The notes under the pieces: model-generated
Seen by the model: only the letters and a program-made list of their open reading frames with translations
What the model was told of the DNA's origin: nothing
The model's database searches: none
Assembly (NCBI GenBank): GCA_002507565.1
Contig: MOXJ01000020.1
Coordinates: forward strand, 1-64,000
DNA: 64,000 nt
From: Candidatus Reconcilbacillus cellulovorans
Lineage (GTDB): Bacteria > Bacillota > Bacilli > Paenibacillales > Reconciliibacillaceae
Reading direction: 5' to 3'
Made by a program: the position numbers and the translations under genes
In this document: positions 45,017-57,573 of the stretch, in pieces
Layout: every line of letters starts with the position of its first letter
Position numbering within the stretch: the stretch's first letter is position 1

Positions 45017-45834
45017 AGCCTTGGTGGAGCAAAGCATGGAAATACGTTTCGTTGTTGTTCGCTTCGTTCGTCGTGCTGTTCCCGATTTACTCGGTGGTCG
45101 TCGGTGCGTTCAAAACAAGAGAAGAATATTATGCGAGCGGACTAAAACTTCCGCAAAGCTTTCTTTATCTCGACAATTTCATTAAAGTCTATGAGGTTGG
45201 CAAACTGGGGCTCGGTTTTCGCAACATTTTGATTATTCTCGCCGTCGTCATTTGCGGAAACATTTTGTTCGGCACGATGGTCGCATACGCGTTGGGGCGG
45301 TTTGATTTCGCTCTCCGCAGGCCGATTCTCGGGCTGTATCTGTTCGCGCAGATCGTGCCGCTCGTGACGACGCAGGTCGCCACGTTTTCCGTCGTCAAAA
45401 CGTTGGGGTTGTTCAATACCATTTTTGCACCGATGGTGCTTTATATGGGAGCGGACGTGCTGCAGATCGTCATTTATATGCAGTTTATCCGCAACATTCC
45501 GACGGATCTGGACGAAAGCGCGATGATCGAAGGCGCTTCCCTGTTCCGGATTTATCGCTCGATCATTTTTCCGCTGCTGGCGCCGGCGACGGCGACGCTG
45601 GTGATCCTCAAAACCATTTCGGTTTACAACGATTTTTACATTCCGCTTTTGTACATGCCGAGTCAGAAACTGAAAGTGGTTTCGACGGCGATTTACGCTT
45701 TCGTCGGTCCGAACGCAGCGCAACTGAACGTTATTTCCGCGGGTATTCTCATGATTTTCTTGCCAACCGTTCTTCTTTTCCTGTTTTTGCAGCGATATAT
45801 TTTTGCCGGAATCGTCAGCGGTGCGGTTCGGTGA
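45004..45834 (+). CDS. Sugar ABC transporter permease, MalG/LacG-like
   Basis: Second CUT1 permease, 276 residues and six membrane helices, with the EAA loop DESAMIEGASLFRIYRSIIFPLLAP. It overlaps the end of the first permease gene by 13 bases, a sign of translational coupling. Its C-terminus (RYIFAGIVSGAVR) is typical of the family. Confidence 0.93.
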   Translation: MEHLEPWWSKAWKYVSLLFASFVVLFPIYSVVVGAFKTREEYYASGLKLPQSFLYLDNFIKVYEVGKLGLGFRNILIILAVVICGNILFGTMVAYALGRFDFALRRPILGLYLFAQIVPLVTTQVATFSVVKTLGLFNTIFAPMVLYMGADVLQIVIYMQFIRNIPTDLDESAMIEGASLFRIYRSIIFPLLAPATATLVILKTISVYNDFYIPLLYMPSQKLKVVSTAIYAFVGPNAAQLNVISAGILMIFLPTVLLFLFLQRYIFAGIVSGAVR

Positions 45835-45901
45835 CGAGAGTCGAAGAATATTTGTTCGATTTGTTATCGCAACATACGACAAGAAAAACAAATTCGGAGC
45901 A

Positions 45902-45930
45902 TTTAAATCGAGCATTTATTATTCTATAAT
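45902..45930 (+). promoter_or_regulatory. Internal promoter before the sugar-binding lipoprotein gene
   Basis: TTTAAA (45902-45907) and TATAAT (45925-45930) stand 17 bases apart in an AT-rich gap after the second permease. It would give extra transcript for the binding protein, which is usually needed in excess of the membrane subunits. Confidence 0.5.
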
Positions 45931-45961
45931 AGAAAACGTGAAAGCGATGCCAATCGATCGT

Positions 45962-45979
45962 TTCCGCAAACTTGCGGAA
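45962..45979. promoter_or_regulatory. 18-base palindrome before the sugar-binding lipoprotein gene
   Basis: TTCCGCAAACTTGCGGAA is a perfect inverted repeat with 8-base arms. It lies 32 bases downstream of the internal TATAAT and 36 bases upstream of the start codon, so it may be an operator or an mRNA hairpin that protects the downstream message. Confidence 0.45.
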
Positions 45980-46015
45980 GAAGGCACGCAACTTAGGGAG
46001 ATGGGGGTATTCGGA

Positions 46016-47326
46016 ATGCGAAAGTCTGTCGTATGGTTGTCCGCATGTCTGCTGGTCGTCGGTTTGTTGTCCGGTTGCGGTGGCAAGAAGGAGGACAGCG
46101 GAGCGACTTCATCCCCTTCCGTTTCGAACTCGTCGGATTCGGCGGCGGGCGGAAAGTCGGAGCTGTCGGGGAAAATCAAGTTTTTGTCGCACCGCACCGA
46201 CTACGTCAACGACGGCACGTTCGACAAGTACATCGCGAAGTTCAAGGAAAAATATCCGAAGGCGGAAATCGAGCTGGAGGCTTTGACCAACTACGCGAAC
46301 GACATTAAGGTCCGCCTGACGACGGGCGAGGCCGGCGACGTGCTGATGCTCGATCCCGGCATCGCGAACAAGGATTTGCCGACGTATTTCGAACCGTTGC
46401 CGGATTCGCTGTTCGAAAACGCATATTTTCCCGACCAGCGCGCGTGGGAAGGGAAACGCTACGCCATCACGACCGGCGTCAACACGATGGGGATCGTCTA
46501 CAACAAGAAAGCGTTCCAGAAAGCGGGCATCACGAAAGTGCCGACGACGCTCGACGAACTCTATCAGGCTGCACAGAAACTGAAGGACGCCGGCATCATT
46601 CCGCTCTACATGAACTACGGCGCGCAATGGCCGATGGGCAACTGGTTCGAGGGAGCCGGCTGGTGGGTGGCGGGCGATCCCAAACTGCACGACAGAATGG
46701 TGCAGAGCGACACGCCGTTTACGTTGACAGACGCGTACGAAAAGATGATCAACATCGCCCGTACGTTCGTCGAAAAAGGCTGGGTCGAACCCGACCTGTC
46801 GACGAACAATTGGGAAATGTCCAAAGGTGAGGTCGCTTCGGGGAAAGCCGCCATGTATTTTCTCGGAAACTGGGTCATTCCTCAAGTCATCGGAGCGGGA
46901 GCCAAACCGGAAGACGTCGGGTTTTTCCCGTTCCCGTACGACAACAGCGGCGGGCCTTACAACGCCCCGCTCGGCGGCGACTATTACATCGGCGTCAGCA
47001 AAAACAGCAAAAACAAAGAACTGGCAATCAAATTCCTTGAATTTTTCGTCAAGGAATCCGGTTATCAGGATCAGTCGGGATTTATGCCGATCTATAAGGA
47101 CAAACAGCCGAACGTGCCGCAGCTTGCGGAATTCAAGTCGTTCAAGCCGAACCTGATCGAGGAACTGCCCGGCGATCCGCGGTTCAACGAAATCGCCAAC
47201 AAGGCGGAAATTCCGCTCTGGACCGGTGCGGTCGCCCAGCAACTCGTCAAGGCGAAAGACGTCAAGGCCGAGCTCGACAAACTGAACAAAAAGTGGGCGG
47301 ATGCGAAAAAAGCGCTGGGATACTGA
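46016..47326 (+). CDS. Sugar-binding lipoprotein of the ABC transporter
   Basis: Extracellular solute-binding protein family 1, 436 residues. The lipoprotein signal ends LLSGC, followed by a Ser/Gly-rich spacer and a two-lobed binding domain (start at about residue 50, then NKKAFQKAGITKVPTTLDEL, typical of oligosaccharide binders). The ligand is unknown; the location between a glycosylation unit and cellulases makes a cello- or xylo-oligosaccharide attractive, but that is inference. The start at 46016 is preferred over longer frames because it begins the signal peptide. Confidence 0.92.
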   Translation: MRKSVVWLSACLLVVGLLSGCGGKKEDSGATSSPSVSNSSDSAAGGKSELSGKIKFLSHRTDYVNDGTFDKYIAKFKEKYPKAEIELEALTNYANDIKVRLTTGEAGDVLMLDPGIANKDLPTYFEPLPDSLFENAYFPDQRAWEGKRYAITTGVNTMGIVYNKKAFQKAGITKVPTTLDELYQAAQKLKDAGIIPLYMNYGAQWPMGNWFEGAGWWVAGDPKLHDRMVQSDTPFTLTDAYEKMINIARTFVEKGWVEPDLSTNNWEMSKGEVASGKAAMYFLGNWVIPQVIGAGAKPEDVGFFPFPYDNSGGPYNAPLGGDYYIGVSKNSKNKELAIKFLEFFVKESGYQDQSGFMPIYKDKQPNVPQLAEFKSFKPNLIEELPGDPRFNEIANKAEIPLWTGAVAQQLVKAKDVKAELDKLNKKWADAKKALGY

Positions 47327-47339
47327 TAACGATGCCGAG

Positions 47340-47375
47340 CCGAGACCGCCGGGACGCTTTGTCCCGCGGTCTCGG
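47340..47375. terminator. Hairpin between convergent genes
   Basis: CCGAGACCG and CGGTCTCGG form the outer stem, and GGGAC/GTCCC form an inner one. Neither strand has a strong T-run after it, so it may be a weak bidirectional terminator between the lipoprotein and LysR genes. Confidence 0.5.
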
Positions 47376-47382
47376 CCGTTCG

Positions 47383-48285
47383 TTATTCTCCCCCGTAAAA
47401 ATGCGCTTCCGGCATGCCTTTCAGGTCGCTCAAAAATTGCCGCATCGCGCTGGACAAATACCGTCCGGCTTTATAAATGACGCCGACCGGATGACTGATT
47501 TCCAGTTCGTTGACTTTGATCGTTTTCAGCGTGCCGAGTTTTAGTTCGTTCGTGATCGACAGTTTGGAGATAATGCCGGCTCCTAGGTTCAGCTCCACCA
47601 TCCGTTTGACCTCTTCGCTGCTCGACAGTTCCATGACGATATGCGGCGTAATGCCGAATGACTTGAAGACGCGGTCGACGAACTTGCGGCCGGCCGTATC
47701 CGGCGTCAGCATGATGAAGGGGACATCGCGCAGTTCCTCGATCGTCACGTGCGGTCGGGACGCCAACGGATGTTGCGGCGAGACGACGAGCTCGAACGTG
47801 TCGTAATAAAGAACTGACGTTTCGAGGTTCGGGTTCTTTTCAAAAAGATATGTGATCCCGATGTCGATCGCGCCTTTTTCGACGCTGGCCATCACCTGCG
47901 ATGACGGCATGGAATGGATCGTGGTTTTGATGCGCGGAAACTGATTTTGGACGTAGGCCAGAACACGGGGCAAAATCTGGATGGCGATCGAGGTCGTCGT
48001 CCCGAGCCGGATATGTCCTTGCGGGATTTGTTGGAGGTCGGCAAGCCTCTGCTTGAGTTCAGTAGCTATTTGTAAAATCTGCTTGGCGTACTCCAGAAAA
48101 ATTTTACCGCTCTCGGTCAGCGCCATCGGTTGGCCGCGGTCGATCAGGACGGTATCGAATTCGAGCTCCAGGTTTCGAATTTGCGCGGATACCGCCGGTT
48201 GCGTCAGATTGAGCATTTCTCCTGCTTTTCGAAAACTCATCGTTTTCGTAACAGCTACGAATGTTTCGAGTTGCTGAAGGTTCAC
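47383..48285 (-). CDS. LysR family regulator divergent from the cellulase cluster
   Basis: LysR-type regulator of 300 residues. The N-terminal helix-turn-helix is VTKTMSFRKAGEMLNLTQPA with VSAQIRNLELEF; the C-terminal effector domain follows from about residue 90. The GTG at 48285 (product NLQQLETFVAV) has AGGTGGTG just upstream and the usual LysR start; a longer frame to 48381 is unlikely. It is transcribed away from the GH9 gene with a 311-base spacer, so it could control the cellulases. Effector unknown. Confidence 0.9.
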   Translation of the reverse strand: MNLQQLETFVAVTKTMSFRKAGEMLNLTQPAVSAQIRNLELEFDTVLIDRGQPMALTESGKIFLEYAKQILQIATELKQRLADLQQIPQGHIRLGTTTSIAIQILPRVLAYVQNQFPRIKTTIHSMPSSQVMASVEKGAIDIGITYLFEKNPNLETSVLYYDTFELVVSPQHPLASRPHVTIEELRDVPFIMLTPDTAGRKFVDRVFKSFGITPHIVMELSSSEEVKRMVELNLGAGIISKLSITNELKLGTLKTIKVNELEISHPVGVIYKAGRYLSSAMRQFLSDLKGMPEAHFYGGE

Positions 48286-48392
48286 GTTTTCACCACCTGA
48301 AAAATGTCCATTATCGATGTGACGTTGATTATAAAAAGTTTTGATAGCTCCATTATAGCCTGCATGTTTTCGGATGCGCAAGCGGCAAAAAA

Positions 48393-48425
48393 GTCACCAA
48401 AGTGTCAAACAGGTCACAAAAGTGT
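48393..48425. promoter_or_regulatory. Two tandem CAC-N4-GTG operator candidates upstream of GH9
   Basis: GTCACCAAAGTGT (48393-48405) and GTCACAAAAGTGT (48413-48425) differ at one base and are spaced 20 bases apart, about two helical turns. Each contains the dyad CAC-N4-GTG. They abut the likely promoter of the first cellulase gene, so they are good candidates for a regulator's binding sites. Confidence 0.5.
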
Positions 48426-48455
48426 TAGACGGGAAAACGGGACGGGAAGTATAAT
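48425..48455 (+). promoter_or_regulatory. Promoter candidate of the cellulase cluster
   Basis: TATAAT is at 48450-48455. TTAGAC (48425-48430) stands 19 bases upstream as a possible -35, a wide spacing that would fit activator dependence. The message would carry a leader of about 135 bases containing two AAGGAGG sites (48568-48574 and 48582-48588); only the second is at the right distance from the GTG start. Confidence 0.45.
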
Positions 48456-48596
48456 AAAACCAACTCGATGGAAATAAGCGATGAAGAGAGGTGAGAGGAA
48501 GACAGTTCTGAATCGAAAGGCGCAAGAAGTCCTTTGAAAAAGAGATTCGCACATGCATGAAGACGACAAGGAGGAATTTTGAAGGAGGAACAGACG

Positions 48597-51500
48597 GTGA
48601 ATTTCCGACAACTGATGCTGAGACGACGGGCGCTGTCGATGTTGACGGGCGCGGCGGTCGTTTATTCGGCTTTCGTGCCGGTTGGAAGTCCGGATTCGGC
48701 TGTTGTTCGGGCGGCTCCTACCTCTTACAATTACGCGGAAGCGCTTCAAAAGGCAATTTATTTCTACGACGCACAACGTTCCGGCAAGCTGCCTCCCGAT
48801 AACCGCGTCGAATGGCGCGGCGATTCCGGGCTTAACGACGGAGCCGACGTCGGCGTCGATTTGACGGGCGGTTGGTACGACGCCGGCGACCACGTCAAGT
48901 TCGGGTTGCCGATGGCATATTCCGCCGCCATGCTGGCGTGGGCGGTGTACGAGTACCGCGACGCTTTCGTGCAGACGGGGCAGCTCGATTATATTTTGAA
49001 CAACATCAAGTGGGCGACCGACTATTTCATCAAGGCGCATTCCGCGCCCAACGTGCTTTGGGGACAGGTCGGCAAGGGGGACGTCGATCATGCCTGGTGG
49101 GGACCGGCAGAAGTGATGCAGATGCCGCGTCCGGCCTACAAAATCGACCCGAGCTGTCCGGGGTCCGATCTCGCTGCCGGAACGGCCGCCGCGATGGCCG
49201 CCGCCGCCGCGGTGTTTAAACCCACTGACCCGACTTATGCCTCAACGTTGATCGCTCATGCGAAACAATTGTATACGTTTGCAGATACTTATCGGGGGAA
49301 ATATTCCGATTGCATCACTGATGCGCAAAATTTCTATCGGTCGTGGAGCGGTTACGCCGATGAGCTGACGTGGGGTGCCGTCTGGCTTTATCTCGCCACC
49401 GGCGAGCAGGCCTATCTTGACAAGGCAATCGCCTCAGTCGCGGAATGGGGGCGCGAAGGTCAGACGCCTTATTGGGGTTACAAATGGACGCAAAGCTGGG
49501 ACGACGTCCATTACGGCGCTCAGCTGCTGTTGGCAAGAATTACGGGCGACCAGCGGTTTATCCAGTCGACGGAGCGCAACCTGGAATATTGGACGGACGG
49601 CACGGACGACACCGGCGAGCGCATCACGTATACGCCCGGGGGGCTTGCTTGGCTAGATTCTTGGGGTTCACTCCGCTATGCGATGAACGCGTCGTTCTTG
49701 GCGTTCGTCTATTCCGACTGGCTGCAAAGCCGCGATCCCGCCAAAGCGGAAAAGTACAGGAACTTCGCCGTTCGCCAGGTTCTGTATGCATTGGGCGACA
49801 ACCCGCGCAATTCTAGCTATGTCGTCGGATTCGGGCGCAATCCGCCGCAGCGGCCGCATCACCGGACGGCGCACGGGTCGTGGGCTGACAGCCAGAACGT
49901 TCCCGCTTACCATCGGCACATTTTATATGGCGCTCTTGTGGGCGGTCCGAACCAGTCCGACGCCTATACGGATTCGATCAGCGACTACGTCGGCAATGAG
50001 GTTGCGACGGATTACAACGCGGCGTTTACGGGAAATCTCGCAAAAATGTATCTGCTGTTCGGCGCCAGCGCCGGACAGCGGCCGCTTGCCAATTTTCCCG
50101 AGCCGGAAGTACGCGAGGACGAGTTTTTCGTCGAAGCCGGCGTGAACAGCTCCGGACCGAACTACACAGAGATCAAGGCCCTGATCAACAACCGGTCCGG
50201 CTGGCCCGCGCGGATGGGCGACAAGCTTTCGTTCAAGTATTTCGTCGATTTGTCTGAAGTTTACGCCGCCGGTTATACGGTCAACGACATTAAGGTGACG
50301 ACGAACTACAACGAAGGCGCGAAAGTATCCGGTCTGCTTCCGTATGACGAAAGCCGTCGTCTTTACTATGTGCTCGTCGATTTTACGGGTACGAAGATTT
50401 ATCCCGGCGGTCAGTCCGCCTACAAGAAAGAGGTTCAGTTCAGACTGAGCGCTCCGAGCGGGACATCGTTCTGGAATCCGAACAACGATTTCTCGTACCA
50501 GCTGATGTCCGGCACGTCCAACAGCAGCCTGGTCAAGACGCCGTATATGCCGGTTTATGACGCCGGGGTGAAGATTTTCGGCGTGGAGCCGTCGTCCGGA
50601 AGCGGGTCGAGCCCGACGCCGCCACCCACGTCGACGCCGACACCGACACCGACGCCGACACCGACACCGACGCTGACACTGACACCGACACCGACGCCGA
50701 CACCGACGCCGACACCGACGCCGACACCGACGCCGACACCGACACCGACGCCGACACCAACGCCGACACCAACGCCGACACCGACGCCGACGCCGACACC
50801 AACGCCGACGCCGACACCGACACCGACGCCTAGCGCGAGCGGTACCCTGCGCGTCGAGTATCGCGTCGGTGACACCAGCGCCACCGACAACCAGATGAAG
50901 CCGTACCTGCGCATCGTCAACACCGGCTCGCAAGCCGTGCCGCTGACCGAACTGAAGGTGCGCTACTGGTACACGAAGAACTCGACGCAGGCCGAACAGT
51001 ACTTCTGCGACTGGGCGCAGATCGACTGCTCGAACATCCGGGCGCAGTTCGTGTCGCTGGCGCAGCCGGTCAGTGGAGCGGACAGCTACATCGAGCTGAG
51101 CTTCACGGGCGGAAGCGTTCCGGCGGGAGGCAACACGGGCGAGATACAGAACCGGATTCACTTCACGAACTGGATGAACTACAACGAAACGGACGACTGG
51201 TCGTACAACGGGACGCAGACGACGTGGGGTCCGTCGACGCGGATTACGCTGTATCGTAACGGCGTGCTGGTGTGGGGCACCGAGCCGGGCGGCGGATCGT
51301 CGACGCCGACACCGACGGCGACACCTACGCCTACGCCGAGCGCGGCGCCCACACCGACGCCGACGGCCGGCGGCAGCCTGGTCGTGCAGTATCGCGCGGC
51401 GGACACGAACGCGGGCGACAACCAGCTGAAGCCGCACTTTAGGATTGTGAACCGCGGGACGACGAGCGTGCCGCTGTCGGAGCTTTCGATCCGGTACTGG

Positions 51501-51827
51501 TACACGGTGGACGGGGACAAGCCGCAGGTGTTCAACTGCGACTGGGCGCAGGTGGGTTGTTCGAACTTGCGGGGCAGTTTCGTGAAGCTTTCGACGGGCC
51601 GGACGGGGGCGGACTACTACATCGAGATCACGTTCACATCGGGCGCGGGCAGCTTGGCGGCTGGGGGAAGCAGTGGGGACATTCAGGTGCGGATCAACAA
51701 GAACGACTGGACGAACTACAACGAGGCGAACGATTACTCGTATGATCCGACGAAGACGAGTTTTGCGGATTGGAACCGGGTGACGCTGTATCGCAACGGT
51801 CAGCTCATCTGGGGCGTCGAACCATAG
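48597..51827 (+). CDS. celA: Multimodular endoglucanase GH9-CBM3c-CBM3-CBM3
   Basis: Secreted processive endocellulase of 1076 residues. A signal peptide covers about residues 1-41. The GH9 module (about 42-500) shows the DAGD motif (Asp95, Asp98 in [11 protein letters not shown]), PHHRTAHG, and the catalytic acid Glu468 in [16 protein letters not shown]3c (about 505-665) packs on GH9 and aids processivity in the family. Then come a Pro-Thr linker of about 75 residues, a type-A CBM3, a short linker and a type-B CBM3. The GTG at 48597 has AAGGAGG 8 bases upstream; a TTG at 48579 is also in frame. First of five adjacent cellulase genes. The symbol follows published naming from memory. Confidence 0.95.
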   Translation: MNFRQLMLRRRALSMLTGAAVVYSAFVPVGSPDSAVVRAAPTSYNYAEALQKAIYFYDAQRSGKLPPDNRVEWRGDSGLNDGADVGVDLTGGWYDAGDHVKFGLPMAYSAAMLAWAVYEYRDAFVQTGQLDYILNNIKWATDYFIKAHSAPNVLWGQVGKGDVDHAWWGPAEVMQMPRPAYKIDPSCPGSDLAAGTAAAMAAAAAVFKPTDPTYASTLIAHAKQLYTFADTYRGKYSDCITDAQNFYRSWSGYADELTWGAVWLYLATGEQAYLDKAIASVAEWGREGQTPYWGYKWTQSWDDVHYGAQLLLARITGDQRFIQSTERNLEYWTDGTDDTGERITYTPGGLAWLDSWGSLRYAMNASFLAFVYSDWLQSRDPAKAEKYRNFAVRQVLYALGDNPRNSSYVVGFGRNPPQRPHHRTAHGSWADSQNVPAYHRHILYGALVGGPNQSDAYTDSISDYVGNEVATDYNAAFTGNLAKMYLLFGASAGQRPLANFPEPEVREDEFFVEAGVNSSGPNYTEIKALINNRSGWPARMGDKLSFKYFVDLSEVYAAGYTVNDIKVTTNYNEGAKVSGLLPYDESRRLYYVLVDFTGTKIYPGGQSAYKKEVQFRLSAPSGTSFWNPNNDFSYQLMSGTSNSSLVKTPYMPVYDAGVKIFGVEPSSGSGSSPTPPPTSTPTPTPTPTPTPTLTLTPTPTPTPTPTPTPTPTPTPTPTPTPTPTPTPTPTPTPTPTPTPTPTPTPSASGTLRVEYRVGDTSATDNQMKPYLRIVNTGSQAVPLTELKVRYWYTKNSTQAEQYFCDWAQIDCSNIRAQFVSLAQPVSGADSYIELSFTGGSVPAGGNTGEIQNRIHFTNWMNYNETDDWSYNGTQTTWGPSTRITLYRNGVLVWGTEPGGGSSTPTPTATPTPTPSAAPTPTPTAGGSLVVQYRAADTNAGDNQLKPHFRIVNRGTTSVPLSELSIRYWYTVDGDKPQVFNCDWAQVGCSNLRGSFVKLSTGRTGADYYIEITFTSGAGSLAAGGSSGDIQVRINKNDWTNYNEANDYSYDPTKTSFADWNRVTLYRNGQLIWGVEP
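50611..50837 (+). repeat. Pro-Thr linker repeat in GH9
   Basis: About 75 codons of almost pure Pro-Thr built from CCGACA/CCGACG hexamers, joining CBM3c to the first CBM3. Every second residue is Thr, an ideal O-glycosylation target. The simple repeat is prone to slippage and misassembly. Confidence 0.9.
50838..51287 (+). repeat. CBM3 type-A copy 1
   Basis: Cellulose-binding module of about 150 residues beginning [12 protein letters not shown] and ending VWGTEP. Nearly identical DNA recurs in the GH10 and AA10 genes. The pair of cysteines in [11 protein letters not shown] is a likely disulfide; the Asp here is Gly in the other two copies. Confidence 0.9.
51369..51824 (+). repeat. CBM3 type-B copy 1
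   Basis: C-terminal cellulose-binding module beginning [19 protein letters not shown] and ending WGVEP. Its protein sequence is identical to the copy at the end of the GH6-GH5 enzyme. Confidence 0.9.
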
Positions 51828-51856
51828 CAAAATTCGGTGGTTTATTCTTTTGAACA

Positions 51857-51934
51857 GCAAACCCCAGGGAACGGAGGAATGAGGGTGTCGATCGAATTGG
51901 CAATCCTATTGCCGACCTTCGTTCCCTGGTTTGC
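51857..51934 (+). other. Intercistronic stem-loop between GH9 and GH48
   Basis: Arms at 51857-51877 and 51916-51934 pair over almost their full length (GCAAACC with GGTTTGC, AGGGAACG with CGTTCCCT, AGG with CCT). The loop contains a second hairpin, GGCAAT/ATTGCC. No T-run follows, so it is unlikely to be a simple terminator; an RNA-processing or stabilising role is inferred. Confidence 0.8.
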
Positions 51935-51975
51935 AAATAGAAACGCTACAAAAAACAGGAGGAAGAGGGAAAATC

Positions 51976-54714
51976 ATGGAATCACTCGCATGGACGCTGT
52001 TATGGAAGAAAGCAAGAATTATCTTTCTTGCTTTCGCGCTTGTCGTCTCCGCCTTCGCGGGCTTCGCTGTGTCTCCTCGTAGCGAAACCGCTTACGCGCA
52101 GACGGACCCGCAGGTTTTCAAGGACAGGTTTTTGCAGCTGTACAACCAAATCAAAAATCCGGCGAACGGTTACTTTTCGCCGGAAGGCATTCCTTATCAC
52201 TCCATCGAAACGTTGATTTCGGAAGCTCCCGACTATGGGCATATGACGACGTCGGAAGCGTTCAGTTATTGGCTCTGGCTGGAAACGCTATATGGTTACT
52301 TCACCGGTGACTGGTCGAAACTGGAACAGGCTTGGACAAAAATGGAGCAATTCATTATCCCGAACTCGACGGAACAGCCGACGATGGGGTCTTACAACCC
52401 ATCAAGTCCAGCTACTTACGCGCCGGAACATCCGTATCCGGACCGGTATCCAACTTTGCTGAACAATTCCGTGCCGGCAGGACAGGACCCACTGGATGCG
52501 GAACTCAAAGCGACGTACGGTAATAACGTGACGTATTTGATGCACTGGCTGCTTGACGTGGACAATTGGTACGGCTTCGGCAACCTGTTGAACCCGTCGC
52601 ATACGGCGACCTACGTCAACACGTTCCAGCGCGGCGAACAGGAATCGGTCTGGGAGGCGATCACACATCCGTCGCAGGACAATTTCCGGTTCGGAAAACC
52701 GAATGAAGGTTTTGTGACGCTGTTCGTAAAAGATAACGGAACGCCTGCCCAGCAATGGCGTTATACGGCAGCCTCTGACGCCGACGCACGCGCCATTCAG
52801 GTGATGTATTGGGCGAAGCAGCTGGGGTACAACAACCAGACCTATCTGGATAAGGCGCGCAAGATGGGCGACTATCTGCGCTATACACTGTTCGACAAGT
52901 ATTTCCAACAAATCGGCAGTGCAAACGACGGTTCTCCGAGCCCGGGCAGCGGTAAAAACTCTGCGCATTACCTTTTGTCTTGGTACACGGCCTGGGGCGG
53001 TGGTCTCGGCTCCGGCGGCAACTGGGCTTGGAGAATCGGATCGAGCCATGCTCATCAGGGTTATCAAAATCCTGTCGCTGCTTATGCGCTGTCTGCCGGC
53101 GGACTGGCGCCGCGTTCCGCAACGGCACAGACCGACTGGGCGACGTCGTTGCAACGTCAGCTTGAATTCTATACGTGGCTGCAATCGAGCGAAGGCGCCA
53201 TCGGCGGCGGGGCGACCAACAGCGTCGGGGGCAGCTATCAGCCGTATCCTTCCGGTCGCAGTACGTTCTACGGCATGGTTTACGATGAAGCGCCGGTTTA
53301 TCGCGATCCGCCTTCGAACTCGTGGTTCGGCTTCCAAGCGTGGTCCGTCGAACGCGTCGCGGAACTGTACTATATCTGGACCAGCAGCGGAAATACCAAT
53401 ACGCAGCAGTTCCAGATGGTTAAAAACATCGTCACCAAATGGGTCGATTGGGCGCTTGACTATACGTTCGTGAATCAACGCCCGGTTACAGACGCTCAAG
53501 GGTATTTCCTGACGAGCAGCGGCAGCCGTGTCCTGGGCGGCAACAATCCGCAGATCGCCACGGTTTCCGATCCCGGTCAGTTCTATATTCCGTCGACGCT
53601 GGAATGGCAGGGTCAACCGGACACATGGAACGGATATGCCAATTATACGGGCAATCCCAATTTCCATGCGATTGCGAAAGACCCCGGCCAAGACGTCGGC
53701 GTCACCGGCAACTATATCAAGCTGCTGACGTTCTTTGCCGCGGCCACGAAAGCGGAGACGGGGAACTACACCGCTCTCGGAAGCCAGGCGTTGAATGTCG
53801 CCGAACAGTTGCTGAACGTGCTTTGGAATTTCAACGACGGGGTTGGGATTGTCCGTCCCGAACAACGCGCCGACTACTTCCGCTATTTTACGAAGGAAAT
53901 TTACTTCCCGAGCGGCTGGAGCGGCACGTACGGACAGGGCAATACCATTCCTGGGCCGGGCGCGGTTCCTTCCGATCCGTCGAAAGGCGGAAACGGCGTT
54001 TATATCAGCTACGCCGAACTGCGTCCGAAGATCAAGCAAGATCCGAAATGGTCGTATCTTGAAAATCTGTACAAAACTTCGTATAATCCGTCCACAGGTC
54101 GCTGGGAAAACGGTGTTCCGACGTTCACGTATCACCGTTTCTGGGCGCAGGTCGATGTGGCGACGGCGTATGCGGAATTTGCCCGGTTGATCGGCGGTTT
54201 GGGCGCTTCGCCGACACCGACGCCGAGCGCGACACCGACGCCGACACCGTCGGCCGGCGGCAACCTGGTCGTGCAGTACCGCGCGGCGGACACGAACGCG
54301 ACGGACAACCAGCTGAAGCCGCACTTTAGGATTGTGAACCGCGGGACGACGAGCGTGCCGTTGTCGGAGCTGACGATCCGGTACTGGTACACGGTGGACG
54401 GAGACAAGCCGCAGGTGTTCAACTGCGACTGGGCGCAGGTAGGTTGCTCGAATGTGCGTGGCAGCTTTGTGAAGCTGACGACGGGCCGGACGGGGGCGGA
54501 CTACTACATCGAGATCACGTTCACGTCGGGCGCGGGCAGCTTGGCGGCTGGGGGAAGCAGTGGGGACATTCAGGTGCGGATCAACAAGAACGACTGGACG
54601 AACTACAACGAGGCGAACGACTACTCGTGTGATCCGACGAAGACGAGTTTTGCGGATTGGAACCGAGTGACGCTGTATCGTAACGGTCAGCTCGTCTGGG
54701 GCGTCGAACCGTAA
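51976..54714 (+). CDS. celB: Exoglucanase GH48-CBM3
   Basis: Secreted reducing-end cellobiohydrolase of 912 residues, usually the most important single enzyme in bacterial cellulose systems. A signal peptide covers about residues 1-41 (cleavage after AYAQ or nearby). The GH48 module extends to about residue 740, with the catalytic acid Glu94 in MTTSEAFSYWLWLE and DNWYGFGN. A short Pro-Thr linker and one type-B CBM3 follow. That CBM3 has a third Cys (885) where the other copies have Tyr. The ATG at 51976 follows GGAGGAAGAGGGA. Second of the cluster. Confidence 0.96.
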   Translation: MESLAWTLLWKKARIIFLAFALVVSAFAGFAVSPRSETAYAQTDPQVFKDRFLQLYNQIKNPANGYFSPEGIPYHSIETLISEAPDYGHMTTSEAFSYWLWLETLYGYFTGDWSKLEQAWTKMEQFIIPNSTEQPTMGSYNPSSPATYAPEHPYPDRYPTLLNNSVPAGQDPLDAELKATYGNNVTYLMHWLLDVDNWYGFGNLLNPSHTATYVNTFQRGEQESVWEAITHPSQDNFRFGKPNEGFVTLFVKDNGTPAQQWRYTAASDADARAIQVMYWAKQLGYNNQTYLDKARKMGDYLRYTLFDKYFQQIGSANDGSPSPGSGKNSAHYLLSWYTAWGGGLGSGGNWAWRIGSSHAHQGYQNPVAAYALSAGGLAPRSATAQTDWATSLQRQLEFYTWLQSSEGAIGGGATNSVGGSYQPYPSGRSTFYGMVYDEAPVYRDPPSNSWFGFQAWSVERVAELYYIWTSSGNTNTQQFQMVKNIVTKWVDWALDYTFVNQRPVTDAQGYFLTSSGSRVLGGNNPQIATVSDPGQFYIPSTLEWQGQPDTWNGYANYTGNPNFHAIAKDPGQDVGVTGNYIKLLTFFAAATKAETGNYTALGSQALNVAEQLLNVLWNFNDGVGIVRPEQRADYFRYFTKEIYFPSGWSGTYGQGNTIPGPGAVPSDPSKGGNGVYISYAELRPKIKQDPKWSYLENLYKTSYNPSTGRWENGVPTFTYHRFWAQVDVATAYAEFARLIGGLGASPTPTPSATPTPTPSAGGNLVVQYRAADTNATDNQLKPHFRIVNRGTTSVPLSELTIRYWYTVDGDKPQVFNCDWAQVGCSNVRGSFVKLTTGRTGADYYIEITFTSGAGSLAAGGSSGDIQVRINKNDWTNYNEANDYSCDPTKTSFADWNRVTLYRNGQLVWGVEP
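54256..54711 (+). repeat. CBM3 type-B copy 2
   Basis: Terminal cellulose-binding module of GH48, beginning [19 protein letters not shown]. It differs from the other copies at a few sites, including Tyr to Cys (TAT to TGT at 54628-54630). Confidence 0.9.
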
Positions 54715-54742
54715 CGCACAACAGTCCATGCCGAGAAGGTTC

Positions 54743-54775
54743 GGGGGCGTTCAACTGAAGACGGGGAACGCCCCC
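54743..54775 (+). other. Intercistronic stem-loop between GH48 and the GH10 enzyme
   Basis: GGGGGCGTTC and GAACGCCCCC form a perfect 10-base-pair stem with a 13-base loop. The following sequence is GTTCCTGAAAG without a T-run. It lies about 45 bases upstream of the next start codon. Confidence 0.8.
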
Positions 54776-54819
54776 GTTCCTGAAAGTATGTCACGAGCAA
54801 AACGAGGGAGGAGCCGAGC

Positions 54820-57561
<2,742 letters not shown>

Positions 57562-57573
57562 GGGTATACCTAA

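Noticed and set aside
49923-51860. Long minus-strand open frame (645 codons) across the GH9 gene
   Set aside because: It is an antisense shadow produced by the GC-rich Pro-Thr repeats and CBM3 codons; it has no ribosome site and its composition is mostly Arg.
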